A stretch of DNA of 64,000 bases from Spodoptera frugiperda (GCF_023101765.2 NC_064236.1:14596993-14660992); one strand, 5' to 3'. Positions 11,726 through 23,085 are shown, counted from the first letter of the stretch. Notes: generated by a model not told the origin, from the sequence alone. A program made the numbers and translations.

Positions 11726-11917
11726 TTACTGAACATAGTACTCTCCATTGAGCTGGATCTTCAGTTCTTCGCATCCAGCCATTACCCTCCGCCCTGAGGA
11801 GGGCGCCCTGCTACGTTGCTACGCTGCGATGCCATTCATGTAGGACACAGCCAACCCAATGCTTACTAGTTCGCTGACAAATGTGAGGGCACACTGCCAT
11901 TTCAGCTCGTTAATCCT
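11726..11917 (-). pseudogene. Possible degenerate coding relic
   Basis: On the - strand one frame reads RINELKWQCALTFVSELVSI, then GLAVSYMNGIAA, a TAG, and after it RRVMAGCEELKIQLNGEYYV and a stop. The stretch is GC-richer than its surroundings and protein-like, with one internal stop. I do not recognise the family; a relic of a transposon or retrocopy is possible. Confidence 0.3.
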
Positions 11918-11961
11918 AGACTTTTCGTTTTTTAATGTTTATTGTAGTGCTGATATAATGC

Positions 11962-12000
11962 TTTTTGTTTTGAGGGGGAAAATTATCCAATGAGCCTCAA
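11962..12000 (-). repeat. R1-type 3' tail fragment
   Basis: T-rich run then tgagggggaaaattatccaa tgag, the inverse of the 3' end shared by the R1-clade copies at 47.4 and 63.0 kb. Confidence 0.5.
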
Positions 12001-12586
12001 TAGCCCCTCAGGTAGTCGGCAGCTTAGCAATGTGTGATATGCTGGTGTCTCAAAAGCGACTATTGTGCCAAGTTCTATCGTGCTAATTTCCTTTTTACTT
12101 ACAATGAGTTTTGGTGTGCCCGGTATAAGACGCTCGTCCTGTGTTACATGAGGTCCAAAATATATTTGGCATTAATTTGTGTACATAACTCTGCTTTCAT
12201 TAATAGGTGTTACATTTACTATAGTTATAAGTAGAGGCAGATTGAATAAGTCACTATCCTTTTCTAGAGACGAGCTGAAGAGTGTGGCTGGACTTGCTGC
12301 GGAATGCCCATTGATGAGCCATCGAAGTACGACATATTTTCATGCATATTTTCATTGACTGTTAGAGTAAAAAGTTTTACTGTAAACTCTTTTCTTTTTT
12401 ACTAAAAAAATGACATTAATGACTGTTTTTGTCATTGTTTGACGCAAAGAATGTGCTTGTTGGTTTGACGTATTGTCTAATGAAAACAATCCAAAATATT
12501 GATACACCTATTTATATAGTTCTCTCCAAACCAGTCATTAGGTTCCTGGAGTTATAAGTTTTATTTATACATAGTGTTTAGTTAAT

Positions 12587-12694
12587 ATGTCTTTCTTAGC
12601 GCTTGACAAATGGGCACGATTGTTCCGAATGATACGGCAGTCTGGGGGGATCTTTAAGGCCACGTATAAATTGTGGAGATTTGACACACTGAAA
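12587..12694 (+). CDS. NDUFA12-like complex I accessory subunit, first coding exon
   Basis: The ATG at 12587 opens 36 codons, MSFLALDKWARLFRMIRQSG then GIFKATYKLWRFDTLK, ending at a consensus donor (aaa/gtaagt) in phase 0. This matches the N-terminal amphipathic part of NDUFA12 (B17.2), where a Met-rich or Ser-rich start leads to L-D-K, R-x-x-G-G and D-(T/E)-L-(K/R). NDUFA12 is a matrix-side accessory subunit of mitochondrial NADH:ubiquinone oxidoreductase. No signal peptide or membrane segment is seen, as expected for the family. The three or four exons together give about 148 residues, the usual family length. No paralogue is visible in the window. Confidence 0.8.
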
Positions 12695-12853
12695 GTAAGT
12701 AATTCTTCAGATACTATCTGTTTTATACCGATGAATTGCGTTAGTTTTTAGAAGGTAAAATAAACCGTTCCATAACTTTCATAATGTCCAATAATGAACG
12801 GGGACGAGCTTATCCCTTAGCTAACCCTTAGCACGAATTTGCTTTACATTTAA

Positions 12854-12885
12854 AGTAATCGAAACGCGCTTTCGTTTCGATTACT
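12854..12885. repeat. Perfect 13-bp-stem hairpin in intron 1 of the NDUFA12-like gene
   Basis: AGTAATCGAAACG and CGTTTCGATTACT flank the 6-nt loop CGCTTT. Confidence 0.75.
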
Positions 12886-13127
12886 ACATTTCTATTTTTC
12901 TTATCAGCTTGTCAATGTTTTACTGCTGATGCTCAGTGAAGGCTGGTTCACACCATCCCCTCTCAGAGTGGGAATGAACATTGATTACAACAGTTGCATT
13001 AGAATTTTGAAACATAAGTTTTAAATTATTTAGGTACAAGACCAGTCCAGGATTTTACGTTGCTTTCCTACACCTGTATATCGGTTGTGCTTAAATGAAC
13101 TTGTGAAGTACTTTTCATAGGATATGA

Positions 13128-13242
13128 GCAAACAGGAGAGTGGTCGCCTGGTGGCGTCGCCTATCGGCCACTACACCAGAGGCTAAAGTCCTCTTTCTGC
13201 TTTGCTGGCCTTTTATGGGGTAGATCAGAGTGCTTAGGTGCA
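13128..13242. repeat. Degenerate copy of the 36.6-kb repeat
   Basis: GAGCAAACAGGAGAGTGGTC, CACTACACCAGAGG and TTTGCTGGCCTTTTATGGGG parallel the words at 36655-36755 (gcaaacgagcagacgagtca, caccagagg, ttgccggcctttt). It lies in intron 1. Confidence 0.5.
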
Positions 13243-13397
13243 GTTTATTTTACGTTAAAATGATCGTCACTACGTTCGGCGCATTGATTGACCGATTTAA
13301 ACGCGGTGACATTTCAATCGCGTAAAAATAACTCGCACTCAGAACTCGGGACTGGAGACTGCTACGTGATAACTGTTCATAATTTCTGTCTCAACAG

Positions 13398-13523
13398 GAA
13401 GGCAAATACGTCGGTTGTGACTGCAATGGTAACAAATATTACACGAACTGTAACTACCCGATTGGACGAAGCCGCTGGGTTGAGTTCAACGATAATTACA
13501 AATGGGATTATGACGCGTCACAA
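13398..13523 (+). CDS. NDUFA12-like gene, second coding exon (core motif)
   Basis: Phase-0 exon between tctcaacag and caa/gtaaga. It reads EGKYVGCDCNGNKYYTNCNY then PIGRSRWVEFNDNYKWDYDA and SQ. The family core is V-G-x-D-x-x-G-N-K-Y-Y-E followed by F/Y-G-R-x-R-W-V. G-N-K-Y-Y and G-R-x-R-W-V are kept, but the usual acidic E-D before the core is C-D-C and the Glu after K-Y-Y is Thr. Three cysteines are gained in this exon. The open frame is intact, so it looks like a functional but diverged copy rather than a dead one. Confidence 0.85.
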
Positions 13524-14926
13524 GTAAGATGAATGATTTAAGTAAAACCTTACCTATATTCAATATTGTGTTAAATGTAAACATCTGATTTTCGCTAGTA
13601 TAATCTCCAACCATGAGTGTTGGGAGCTAATCTAATACTATAAATACGTATCTTACTTCAAGTATAATTCCGTACTATTACTGAGAATTATAATAAAATA
13701 ATTGAATTTTACTTACATTTTGTCCGATCTGGGGATTGAAATGCGATATATTCAGTCAGTAGTCATCTGGGTTGCACATGGTTGAAGTACTAAAGAGCTA
13801 TGGAGTCAGGCTAACGAAAGCTGTCCACAGGTTAATTTCTAAACTTTTGATATGGCAATAATTTAGCACTGTCAAAACATGATTGGATAGGATAAAACTA
13901 GTATTAGTACTAGTAACGTTTAAAAGTTTTGTACATGGTTTAATGACCAGCATGCTTTCCTTGCATTTTATTCATTATAGTTTTGAATTGTATGACTGAG
14001 TATAATAACCAAATATTTTACAGTTTAGTTATTTTTATTATATTGTTATATAATTTAATATCTTCAGATGTAAGTGTGAAAACTCAGAAGAATTCTAGAA
14101 ACTAACCTATAAGTGACATAAAGCTGTATTTTTAGGCGACGACGATTAGTTAATATGAATTCCATAAAATAAACTACCTAAGTAATATTTTTTTTATTCT
14201 ACCTTTTCGATGCCAATATTATGTATATGCCAATAATATACCTAGTTATGTGAAAAGTCCTATACGGATACAAATCCAGACTACCTGACTGTTACTGAGA
14301 AGTTCCTGAAGGAAAAACCCAATAACACTTTGACCGACTCAAACTTAGGACTTCTTGCTGAGCAGTCACGCTAGCGATCACTAGACCAACGAGGCAGTGT
14401 AGGTAAATATGGCGTATTACCTATTAGTCTTAAATAATAAAAATATCAAGACCGTTTAAGCAGCCTATAGTCAGTATTAGCTGCTCTTGATTTTTTTAAT
14501 TTGCCGCCTTTATTTTTTGCTCAGCTTTCGTCGGCCAGACTCTAAAGCTATTGCGTACGCAAACAGTGTGTATAATATGTACCTGATAACAAATCCGAGT
14601 TAGTTCTTTCAGTATTGCCATCTAGGCACTTCGTCGTTTAAAGTGCGTAGGTACCTAATCGAAGAGTTGCTTTGTAGCAATTATTTGAAGATAGATGCCA
14701 CTATAAGCCTACACAAACGAGGATGAACTGAAATATGTAAACAAGTAGGCACTTCTGAATTTCTTAAAAGTAAAAATTGGAATAAGTTTTTTTTAAGGAT
14801 TCCTACAAGTTCCTTCCTTTAAGTTAGTCGTGTAATTTACCCATGAACATTTGAAGTCTGAATAAATAATATTTGGTTGGGTTCGAATGTTTGCAACTGA
14901 AACTATTGAGTAAGAGTATACTGTCT

Positions 14927-14958
14927 TTTCTTCGAGGGGGGAAAGCCATCCAATGACA
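14927..14958 (-). repeat. R1-type 3' tail fragment
   Basis: The block cgaggggggaaagccatcca atgac is the inverse of the common R1 3' end. It points away from the + strand tail at 15073-15225. Confidence 0.45.
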
Positions 14959-15072
14959 GATCCCTGAAATCTGTGATGTTTGTTGAGACTTATGTGCTAC
15001 GTACGTTGTGAGTGGTTGTGCGAAGACTGCGTAGTTTTACCTTTGTCAGTGCTAGTGGTCCACCCCAGTGAC

Positions 15073-15225
15073 TATCCGGAGCTGCGGACTACTTGACGGA
15101 TTATTACCGGGGTCCGGTTCAAAGCAGGAGAAACGGGGTGGTTTTTAGTTAGTAAGAGTCTGATGTTTGACATTCTCTCTTTTGCACCCAAGGTGAGGCA
15201 AGTCATTGGATGCCCCCTCAAAAAA
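15073..15225 (+). mobile_element. R1-clade 3' UTR, severely 5'-truncated
   Basis: ATCCGGAGCTGCGGACTACT, the ACGGGGTGGTTTTTAGTTAG block, AGTCATTGGATGCCCCC and an A-run at 15220-15225 match the 3' UTR of the copy at 49.1-50.2 kb. It holds no coding sequence and lies in intron 2 of the NDUFA12-like gene. Confidence 0.65.
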
Positions 15226-15629
15226 TGCCACTGTTTTTGCCACTAAAATTCATCGTTCATATTATTAAATGGATAGCAATTTGAGCAACTTTATTTTATC
15301 CGCCTGTTACATCAACCACGTAATTTGAACAAATTGAAGATAATATTTGTAGAAATGACATAATTAGGTGCCTATTTATGTCTGTGGAAGTGAGAGCCAC
15401 GTGGAAGCACGTGTAAGTAGTACTCGCCTACGCAGTAGGTACTATGCTTCAGCAGCAAATGTCGCTCGAGTGACTATAACATTTATTTCCTACTGGGAAA
15501 TAGAATATTCATTTTATTTTCGCAATGCATTATTAATGTAATCGACGTATAAATATGATTTTTTTTATATGGATCATTCCCGCGTTGGAGAGCTGAGTTT
15601 CGATACAATACTGGCGAGAGCCTCGATAA

Positions 15630-15733
15630 AACCCCTAGCACGAGTAGGAACGGAGTGGTTTTTAGTTAGTAACAGTGACAGCCTTTCTCGTCTTACCTAC
15701 CCAAGGCGGGAGAAATCATTCCCCTTAAAAAAA
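15630..15733 (+). mobile_element. Second R1-type 3' UTR fragment
   Basis: GGAACGGAGTGGTTTTTAGT, then CAAGGCGGGAGAAATCATT and an A-run at 15727-15733. A short open frame over it is a by-product of the repeat. Confidence 0.55.
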
Positions 15734-15850
15734 CATAGGCTGACCACGCATTTGTAATTCCTGCCACGATCACATAATATCAAGTGATTCATTAAACTGC
15801 GTCTTGTAATTCGTTCGTCAAGCGCTGATATTACCGCAAACTCGGCTTAA

Positions 15851-16022
15851 GTTACGCGTCCACAGGCACATGCAACGGATTTTAATTTGTCTTGTATAGA
15901 AATTCATACAACTGCGTCGACAGATCCGCATCGTACGCACCGCATCATCAGCAATGCCTACATGTGATGCATACTGATGACGTCATACGGAATGCCTATG
16001 ATGCGGACCTGCGGACGCTTAC
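15851..16022. mobile_element. MITE with GTAAGCGTC-type ends, copy 2
   Basis: The body matches 10765-10960 (CGTACGCACCGCATCATCAG, ATGCCTACATG, GTCATACGGAATGC). The right end GGACGCTTAC is intact and the left end GTTACGCGTCC is mutated. It ends 84 bases before exon 3 of the NDUFA12-like gene. Confidence 0.7.
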
Positions 16023-16106
16023 TTTTATGTAGATACTTAGATGAGGTCCATAGTCGAGCAATTAAATGTACGTCCATTTATAACTTACTAATAATATTGA
16101 TTTTAG

Positions 16107-16299
16107 ATAACGGCCGAGTGGTATGGTTGGTTGCACTATAAAACAGACAAACTGCCTTGTGAAGATTGTGCCAAGTACGAATTGAATTGCTATAGTACGG
16201 CCCATGTCTGGCTGCAACCATTCGCTGAGAATTTGACCGCGACTGAAGAAGCATATTATCCTTACAGTACAACCAGGCATCATATCAACGTGTGGGATG
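16107..16299 (+). CDS. NDUFA12-like gene, third coding exon (C-terminal half)
   Basis: The acceptor is ttgattttag. The frame continues in phase 0 as ITAEWYGWLHYKTDKLPCED, then CAKYELNCYSTAHVWLQPFA, and ends PYSTTRHHINVWD. The conserved NDUFA12 landmarks A-E-W-x-x-W-L-H, K-T-D-x-x-P and P-Y-S-T-T-(R/K)-x-x-I-x-x-W are all present in order. Three more cysteines (P-C-E-D-C and N-C) lie where the family has a Pro/Arg-rich stretch. The 2.58-kb intron before it holds R1 tails and a MITE. The donor gatg/gtaata at 16300 is a good consensus; without splicing the frame reads on to a TAG at 16359. Confidence 0.85.
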
Positions 16300-16361
16300 G
16301 TAATACTTTTAAATATTACTTCTTTTATTTCTTGAGTAGCTGGGCTGAAGTGCACTTTTAG

Positions 16362-16381
16362 GTGAACGCTACCACCAGTAA
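16362..16381 (+). CDS. NDUFA12-like gene, proposed terminal micro-exon
   Basis: If the donor at 16300 is used, a 62-bp intron ends at cacttttag and the last exon completes the split codon as G-E-R-Y-H-Q and TAA (16379-16381). The tail after the conserved Trp would then be about as long as in other NDUFA12 proteins. The alternative is read-through of the intron, which adds about 20 hydrophobic residues ending E-V-H-F; that is unlike the family. I prefer the spliced form. Confidence 0.5.
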
Positions 16382-16570
16382 TGTCATGAGCCCAATGGTC
16401 GTCCATCAGGGACATGTAAGTTTCGAAATCATAGACTCGATAACCTTTGCTCTTTTTTGGAATGTAATTTAAGACTAGTCTGCTTGTAACTTGTCAACTA
16501 ACGACGTTGTTTTTTAACCTACCTCGTCAACTAAATACCAAAGAATAAAACTCTTTCGAATAAGAATAAA
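16382..16570 (+). other. Probable 3' UTR of the NDUFA12-like gene
   Basis: Two AATAAA hexamers stand at 16544-16549 and 16565-16570, about 165-190 bases past the proposed stop. They are fitting poly(A) signals. A consensus-like donor (gacat/gtaagttt) near 16415 is probably not used. Confidence 0.4.
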
Positions 16571-17753
16571 ATTTCATATAGGTAATTCAACTTCAATAGG
16601 CATGATGACTGGGTCAAAAATCTATTATTACAACTTTTCAATACAATAAAATATTAAAAAATAATCACACTTTCACTTCATAAATTTGATGAACTATTTA
16701 ATTTTCGTTCAAAATTTTTACAAATAAGTCTGCTATTTGACGTAAAAATCTGATGACGTCATAATAGAGGATTTCAATACAAAGATCATAGAAAATATCG
16801 TTTTTGACGCGTCGAAAAAAGTGCTAGTAGGAAACATGCTTATTCCTACGTTAACCGCCACGTCGATTTGGATACCGCTGGAAATAAATAGTTCATGGAT
16901 TTTGTATGTAGTTTATTTTTAATTATTTATTTTCTAGCCCAACAGTCGCGACTAGACTCATTGATGTCAAACTTCTGAAAATATATTTTCGAGCTTGTCC
17001 TTGTGTCTAACTTAATTAAACTTTCTTTGACTTGAGATTGACCCCGGGTTTCACGTTCGGTACTTGCAGTTAGGACCTAATTGTAGAATGAGTGACACCT
17101 ACCTCATATCTCCTCAATACATAATTATTCAACAATTACGTACCTTTAAACCTCCTTTAACTGCATGTGTGAATTCTATGTGTGAAAAAGTAGAAAAATA
17201 TTAGGTTACGTAGGTGGGTCTACTTATCCAAAGCAAAAAAATTACTGAAACCTATTTAGTAAAATTATTCTGTTCGTTAATTGTATCACCCATTCAATAT
17301 TTTATATAAAGAACAACAAAAATCCTAGGCGTAAACCAGAAAATGGAAAAGATTTGAAATCAAAACTGAATAGCTTTTGAAACGTGGATTGAGTTTTGAA
17401 ATCGGCGATAAAAAATTGTATACATAGGTGAATGTTTTGATTCAGATGCTATCGGTAGAACAAAGAATCTGTTACAGTTAAATTGCAGTACCTATTTGCA
17501 GTAGTATACCGTGGCGCACAATGTCCTGGAACTAGGATCACAGAATACCTAAACGTGCAATTGATTTTGAATTTTAAAGGCTTTATTACCTATTGTTTAT
17601 CTTGTTTTTAATTATTTGGGTGACTAAGATAGTATCTAGAGTTGTATGCTTACAAATGCTACAGACATCGTTGGTAATACAGGCGGAAACATATTTATGT
17701 TTCGTGTATAGGTAAAATTATAGTTAGAGATTAGATTAGATCCAAATTCTTGT

Positions 17754-17785
17754 ACCGCTCTGACCCAAACAGGGGTCAGAGCGGT
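17754..17785. repeat. Perfect 13-bp GC-rich hairpin
   Basis: ACCGCTCTGACCC and GGGTCAGAGCGGT flank the 6-nt loop AAACAG. GC content is far above the neighbourhood. A T-run does not follow, so it is not a simple polymerase III or bacterial-type terminator. Confidence 0.75.
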
Positions 17786-20261
17786 GGTGGTCACGGTATG
17801 TAAATATGTTTGTAGCTTTAGAATCAGAACAACTATTTTTAGATCACAAAAAGTAGATTAAAATATCTACTCCACGACACGTCCATCAGTCGGTTATTAA
17901 ACTACAGCACCAATTTTGCTGAAGAGCCATTAATGTTCAATATTGTAACCCCGTATTGCGAGCGCATTAAACGTTTCACGAGAATTCTCTCCGTTAAGTG
18001 AATCGAAAGACTGTTGTTTACATTTTTCGAGCTTAACGGCTTGTTTTTTTCCCATTTCAGCCAATTTCAAAGTTCGTCGGTAACTAAAAGTAAGGAAATG
18101 TTTTAACTTTTATGCAGACGTATTTTAAATGGTTTTCAAAGTTTATTTTAGGTATATAATTTGTTTAAGGTAGTTTTCAAATGCAGGTTACTTTCAGTTC
18201 TAGTCTCATTTTAGTTGTAGTGACAACTGCCGCTGCCGCTGCTAATATTGTGAACTATTTTGTTTACCAACCTACCATTTTTTTGGTATTTTTGATTAAT
18301 GACATGGAGAAATTAAGACAGAAAGTTGGGTAATGAAAAAATATTAGACACGTATTTTTTTTTGATTTGGCATTTACTTATAAGATAACTATGCTTAGAT
18401 AAAACTAATCATAATTTAGGTTTGGGAGCTAATGTGTCATTTCTACGTATAAAATGTAACTAGAAGTGACGTCACGCGATATTTAAAACCAATATAGGAA
18501 AATAAGTACCTGTTTGTTTTTGCAAGAAAATAAAAAGTGCGTGTCTAATGTTTTAAAATAATCTACAAAATTAGTCATCTAGTCTATTATGCTCAATGTC
18601 CAACTACAGTCTTGTCTATAACGATGAATAAAAGTGATACAACTGCCAGTGACAAAGTTACGACATATTATTTTCATTTAGTTATGTTTATTTGAGGGCT
18701 AAAAAGAAATCAATGAGGTAGCCAAGTTCGTGGATAATACAGTTCACACACATTTCGTTAGGGAGCGCTCGCGGTGCTTTGAATGAAGAGGGGCCACGCG
18801 AACACTCGAAACTTGAATTCGCCGACGTTTTAAAGTGAAATATTAATGGTAGTATTAAATAAGAGTCTTCCGACTACTTTAATATATAGTTGGGTGGATT
18901 TTTTCCCATAAGTATCACAGGAGGCTAGTGAAGTGCACCTACATAAATGTTAGGAAGGATTGTATTTTTATATAAAAATATACTACATATTTATTTGGCA
19001 TCCTATTAGAAATATGTATGGTATAGGTATAGATTAAATTAAATTGTCGTCTTAGGTACCAAGGTACTGAATTTCTATAAATACCTGCCTTCTACATTGA
19101 AACGGTCATAAAGATCGTATGATTTTACTCGACTGTTGGCAGCATACCTAGTACCTACTTACTTACTGTCTAATCTTTAAAAAAGCTAATGTAAGAAGTT
19201 TAATTTCTAGAAATGAATATCTGATATGTGTAGATTTATATATCTATATACGTCGGTAATTATATAAAATGTTGTAAATACAACGCTTCACATCTAAATG
19301 ATTCGTTCTTACACTTTTGAAAAGACTTAAGAGTGGTAGTGTTCCTTAAAAATCACAGATGGCGCTGTGCGACCTTTATAATCCGTGCGTGCTTGTATTT
19401 TCTCTATTCTCCTTTATTTAAAGTGAAGGTATTTCACTAAATAAACTGTAATTATGTATGTAAAAATAATGTTATAATACGATTTTTGTATTGTTTCAGG
19501 ATGTTCCTTATGCAATCGTGGGAAATAAAGCTCATTTTGTCTTTTATAATTACCTAGTTTCGTTTTATATCGGAAATTAATTATATTGTAACCGTTTTAG
19601 TGAAATGAGTTTTTATATAGAGGTCATTAATTTTATATTTCTTTCCGTAATTAAAATCATGGCATGGATTATTTAAATAGATTGTTTTTAATATATGGCC
19701 AATCTGCAAATGTAAGTACCTGAATAATAAATGTTTAGGTATTTGATTGGACATTAGAGAAAGAAGGTATTACTGTTTTAACAAATAGGTCGAATCTAGA
19801 TTAGCTTTGATATTTTACTCTGAACTTTGCTGTCTACTTAGTACCTCAGTGAGCAGTACTCGTAATAAATTAATTGCGGCGAGTGGCCTTTGTAGCTCGG
19901 GAGCCACTTATTTTATGTTTTCATATTTCAAACAATGAATTTAATTCTGTTGATAGCTCTACTTCTGGGCAATTAAAACGCACGGATTTTACTCCGTCGT
20001 AAACGTGTAATATAAAACACTACTATAATTAACTTTCTTGCAGTACAGCTTTTCATTCTTCCCGCCAAGCATTTACTATAACAATATCATATGAATGAAT
20101 TATAGAAAAAAAAGTGATCACCGTGAAACTATACAAACAATATGATAGAGCGTACTCGTAGCTATGTTTTTCGGTACAAATGATCGAGTGAATCATTGCA
20201 GGCATTTATTGCGCCCAAAGCTTTAAACAGTGGAAAAATTCGTAAACAGATTAAAAAAAAT

Positions 20262-20500
20262 GTCTTGGAGTGGGAGGGGCGTAGATTGGGCGGGTCGTGT
20301 CCCTCCCTCTGTAGTAGGGCAAACTGCTTGAGTTAGTTGCGCATCGGCAGCGACATAGATCGCACGCATGTATCGCGAGTGAGTGCTGCAGTGTTGTGGG
20401 GCAAACGCCCATACATTCGAAAATAGCAAACGAAAAAATTGAACCCCAGATGGGAGTATACGAGGAGAGGGGGACGATGCACTGGGTACGGCACTCTCTT
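20262..20500. other. GC-rich patch, promoter-like or unknown repeat
   Basis: Over about 240 bases the sequence turns GC- and CpG-rich (ggaggggcgtagattgggcg, gcatcggcagcgacatagat) within AT-rich DNA. Open frames exist on both strands but none resembles a known protein. Confidence 0.35.
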
Positions 20501-22164
20501 AATTTTTTTTTCCCAAACATTTGTTTATGTCACAAAACTTTTGTTCAAACTTTTATTCATTACTTTCTTTTTATTCAGACACCGTCATAAAATTTTTATT
20601 CAATTAATTACATGTACTACATTTTTATTAGTTTGAATTCTACTTTTTTTTCTTTACTTATACTGAAGTTTTTATTTAAACCTACATGCAGTGAGGTCTA
20701 TAAAAGCTGTACAAAGTCTAATAAAAATATGAAGAATTATTCAATTTCGTGCTGGTGTACGGTTTAATTATTTTTAATTGAATGAACAATTTATTACGTG
20801 AAGTAATTGAAAAGAGATAAGCAAACTTATATATAATACTTGTATATAAACATATATATAAGTAGTTACAGGTATGTTACACTTGGGTTTTTTGTTATTG
20901 TATAAAAAGAGTTGCTTTAGGCGATAGTTTCTTGACACTTTACCAACTTTAATGGCCTCAAATTATATTCCTTTTATAAGTTGTATATAAAAATAAAATA
21001 TAACAATAATAATTATGAATAATTCGAGAAAAATATAAAGCTGTTAGAGACAAAAATATTAAATCAGACAAATATTAAGACAATATGGAAGCATTTTAAT
21101 AAATAAAATAAAAAAACATCAGTAACCCACCATTTCTTTTTATATTTTACCTTGAAAGCAAGAAGCTACGATAGAAAGCGATATGCTATACTTATTTTAT
21201 GAGTGGATTGAAAAGAATATATAATTTAACGACTTTTAACCACACATGCGCACGCGCATGTCCAACTAAATTGCCCTTATACACGCTTTAAGCATTGCAA
21301 TTGCAATATACAAGCTACTTTTTTTTGTAATTTTTATATTATTTAGTACATTATTATTTAGTCATATTTTATTTCTACATTATTTTTTAGTAAAGCTAAG
21401 AATATTGCGCTTGACCATTAAATAATATTAATTTATATACAAATATTTCATAGTTGATAATTTTTCATAGGTAATTGGAGGAGCGTGTCTCTGCGCGTGC
21501 ATATCTTCTGGACATCTAACTAAAATAAAGATATATTATTAATAATACAAGATTTTAATAACAGAAATATTATATTGATTGAATAATAGGTATAGATTAA
21601 CAATTAAGTATAAGAAGAAAAAATAATCATAAAAATCTATTCTTTACTTATTACAATTTGATTGTAAATATAAAACCTAGAATATAGTTTAGATAGGTAG
21701 GTATAGTTTACCTACCTACCTAAAATTAGGTAAAGCAATAATAGGATATTACTATAAAATATATAGGTAAAATTCAAATACGACTCCATTTTGAAATTAA
21801 ATAAAAATATTGAATTGCGAGGCAAATATTTCTAATATTGACAATAAAAAAATATACCTATAAATTAAAAAGAAATATAATAATTTTAGTTAAAAAGTTA
21901 ACTGTCTGCGCCGGCGCATGATAAGGCAACTAGCACCGCCCGCGCCGGCTATGACTGCTATGACTACTAAACATATTCTAGAATTCCAATTCCAATAACG
22001 AATTCCTATATTAATACTTATTGAAAAAAAAAAACACTGTATAAAGTAATGTAGGTACATAATAGGTATATTTTAAATAATAGTTACAGTCTACAGTCTC
22101 TTTCTTCTCTACCTTTCTCCCACATTATTATGGATCGACAAATGATATTACAGTAATATAAAAA

Positions 22165-22330
22165 ATGTGAAAATTTGTTTGTTTGGATGTTTGTCCGTCA
22201 TTCACGCTGAAACTACTGAACGGATTTTGATGAAATTTGGTGAAAAAGCAGGGTATGAGCTGACTTGGGTGATAGGATACTTTTGGTTCCATGGGAACGC
22301 GGGCGAAGTCGCTGGTAGAAGCTAGTATTT
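22165..22330 (+). repeat. Common insect dispersed repeat ending GCTAGT
   Basis: Words such as tttgtttggatgtttgtccg, actactgaacggattttgat, ggtatgagctgacttgggtg and gaacgcgggcgaag are characteristic of a widespread lepidopteran repeat. The 3' end reads agaagCTAG/T, which would fit a Helitron-type CTRR end; that class is a guess. Confidence 0.6.
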
Positions 22331-22943
22331 CATATTTCCCAATCAGATTATACTTATCTGATGAATAAAAATAATACGTGATACGGACTAGGAGGTTTTT
22401 GTCTAAAGACCGATTATATTATTCACGGAGGAAAATGGATATCTGAAAGTTTTGGTAGGTATAGAAGAAAAAAAGTTCAAAATTATTTCTCCAATAATTT
22501 TATCTGGCGTTGGAAAAAATATTGACCCTTTAAACTCTAACTACACCAAACATAACTGCGATCTAAAGAACCTAAAAATTTGCAAGCCCTAACAAAATGT
22601 TTGAGTAAAAATGTTGTGTAGGCCAATATTTCACTTGCAACATGCCACAAAGTAACAAACACGATACAAGTAGATGTGCTAGGTAGATATTTCTATTGTG
22701 CCTAGCTTGAAGTTCGCGGATAGAGTCAGTGTTAGAGGTTAGGTTATCTAGCTCATCGTTCGTCAGTCATAATACCCATAGTACAAACTGCCGATCGACA
22801 TTGATAGATACCGGCTTTGCGTACCGAATGTTTTGCGTAAACTAAGTAGGTTGAAATATTTTGAGAAAGATTGTGTGTTTAACTTGTATTAGGTTTAAAA
22901 AGAAGGTGTATTCTTTTGTACTTAGTTTGAGTTTTTATAAATT

Positions 22944-23050
22944 ACGATCTCCAATCTGTATGCCAAGCGTGGAGATTGTAATAATCTCGTGTCTTAAGCA
23001 TTTAGAGGAGGCCTATAGTCCAGGTATGAACTGCTAAAGCAGAAGAAGAT
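22944..23050 (+). repeat. RTE-like non-LTR 3' end relic, copy 1
   Basis: GATCTCCAATCTGTATGCCA, AGCGTGGAGATT and GAGGAGGCCTATAGTCCAG followed by a GAAGAAGA tail. The same words recur at 25872-25947. The block resembles the end of lepidopteran endonuclease/RT elements. Confidence 0.55.
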
Positions 23051-23085
23051 TTTCATAATTATGTTTAAAATACAGTATACTTACC

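Larger units (their letters stand above)
16571..22160. other. AT-rich non-coding stretch
   Basis: No convincing exon was seen. Short open frames lack splice sites and protein-like composition. The GC-rich patch near 20.3 kb and the hairpin at 17.75 kb are listed separately. Confidence 0.55.

Noticed and set aside
13288..13527. + strand 79-codon frame over NDUFA12-like exon 2
   Set aside because: Wrong frame; the exon frame gives the conserved protein.
16062..16415. - strand 117-codon frame
   Set aside because: Antisense shadow of NDUFA12-like exon 3.
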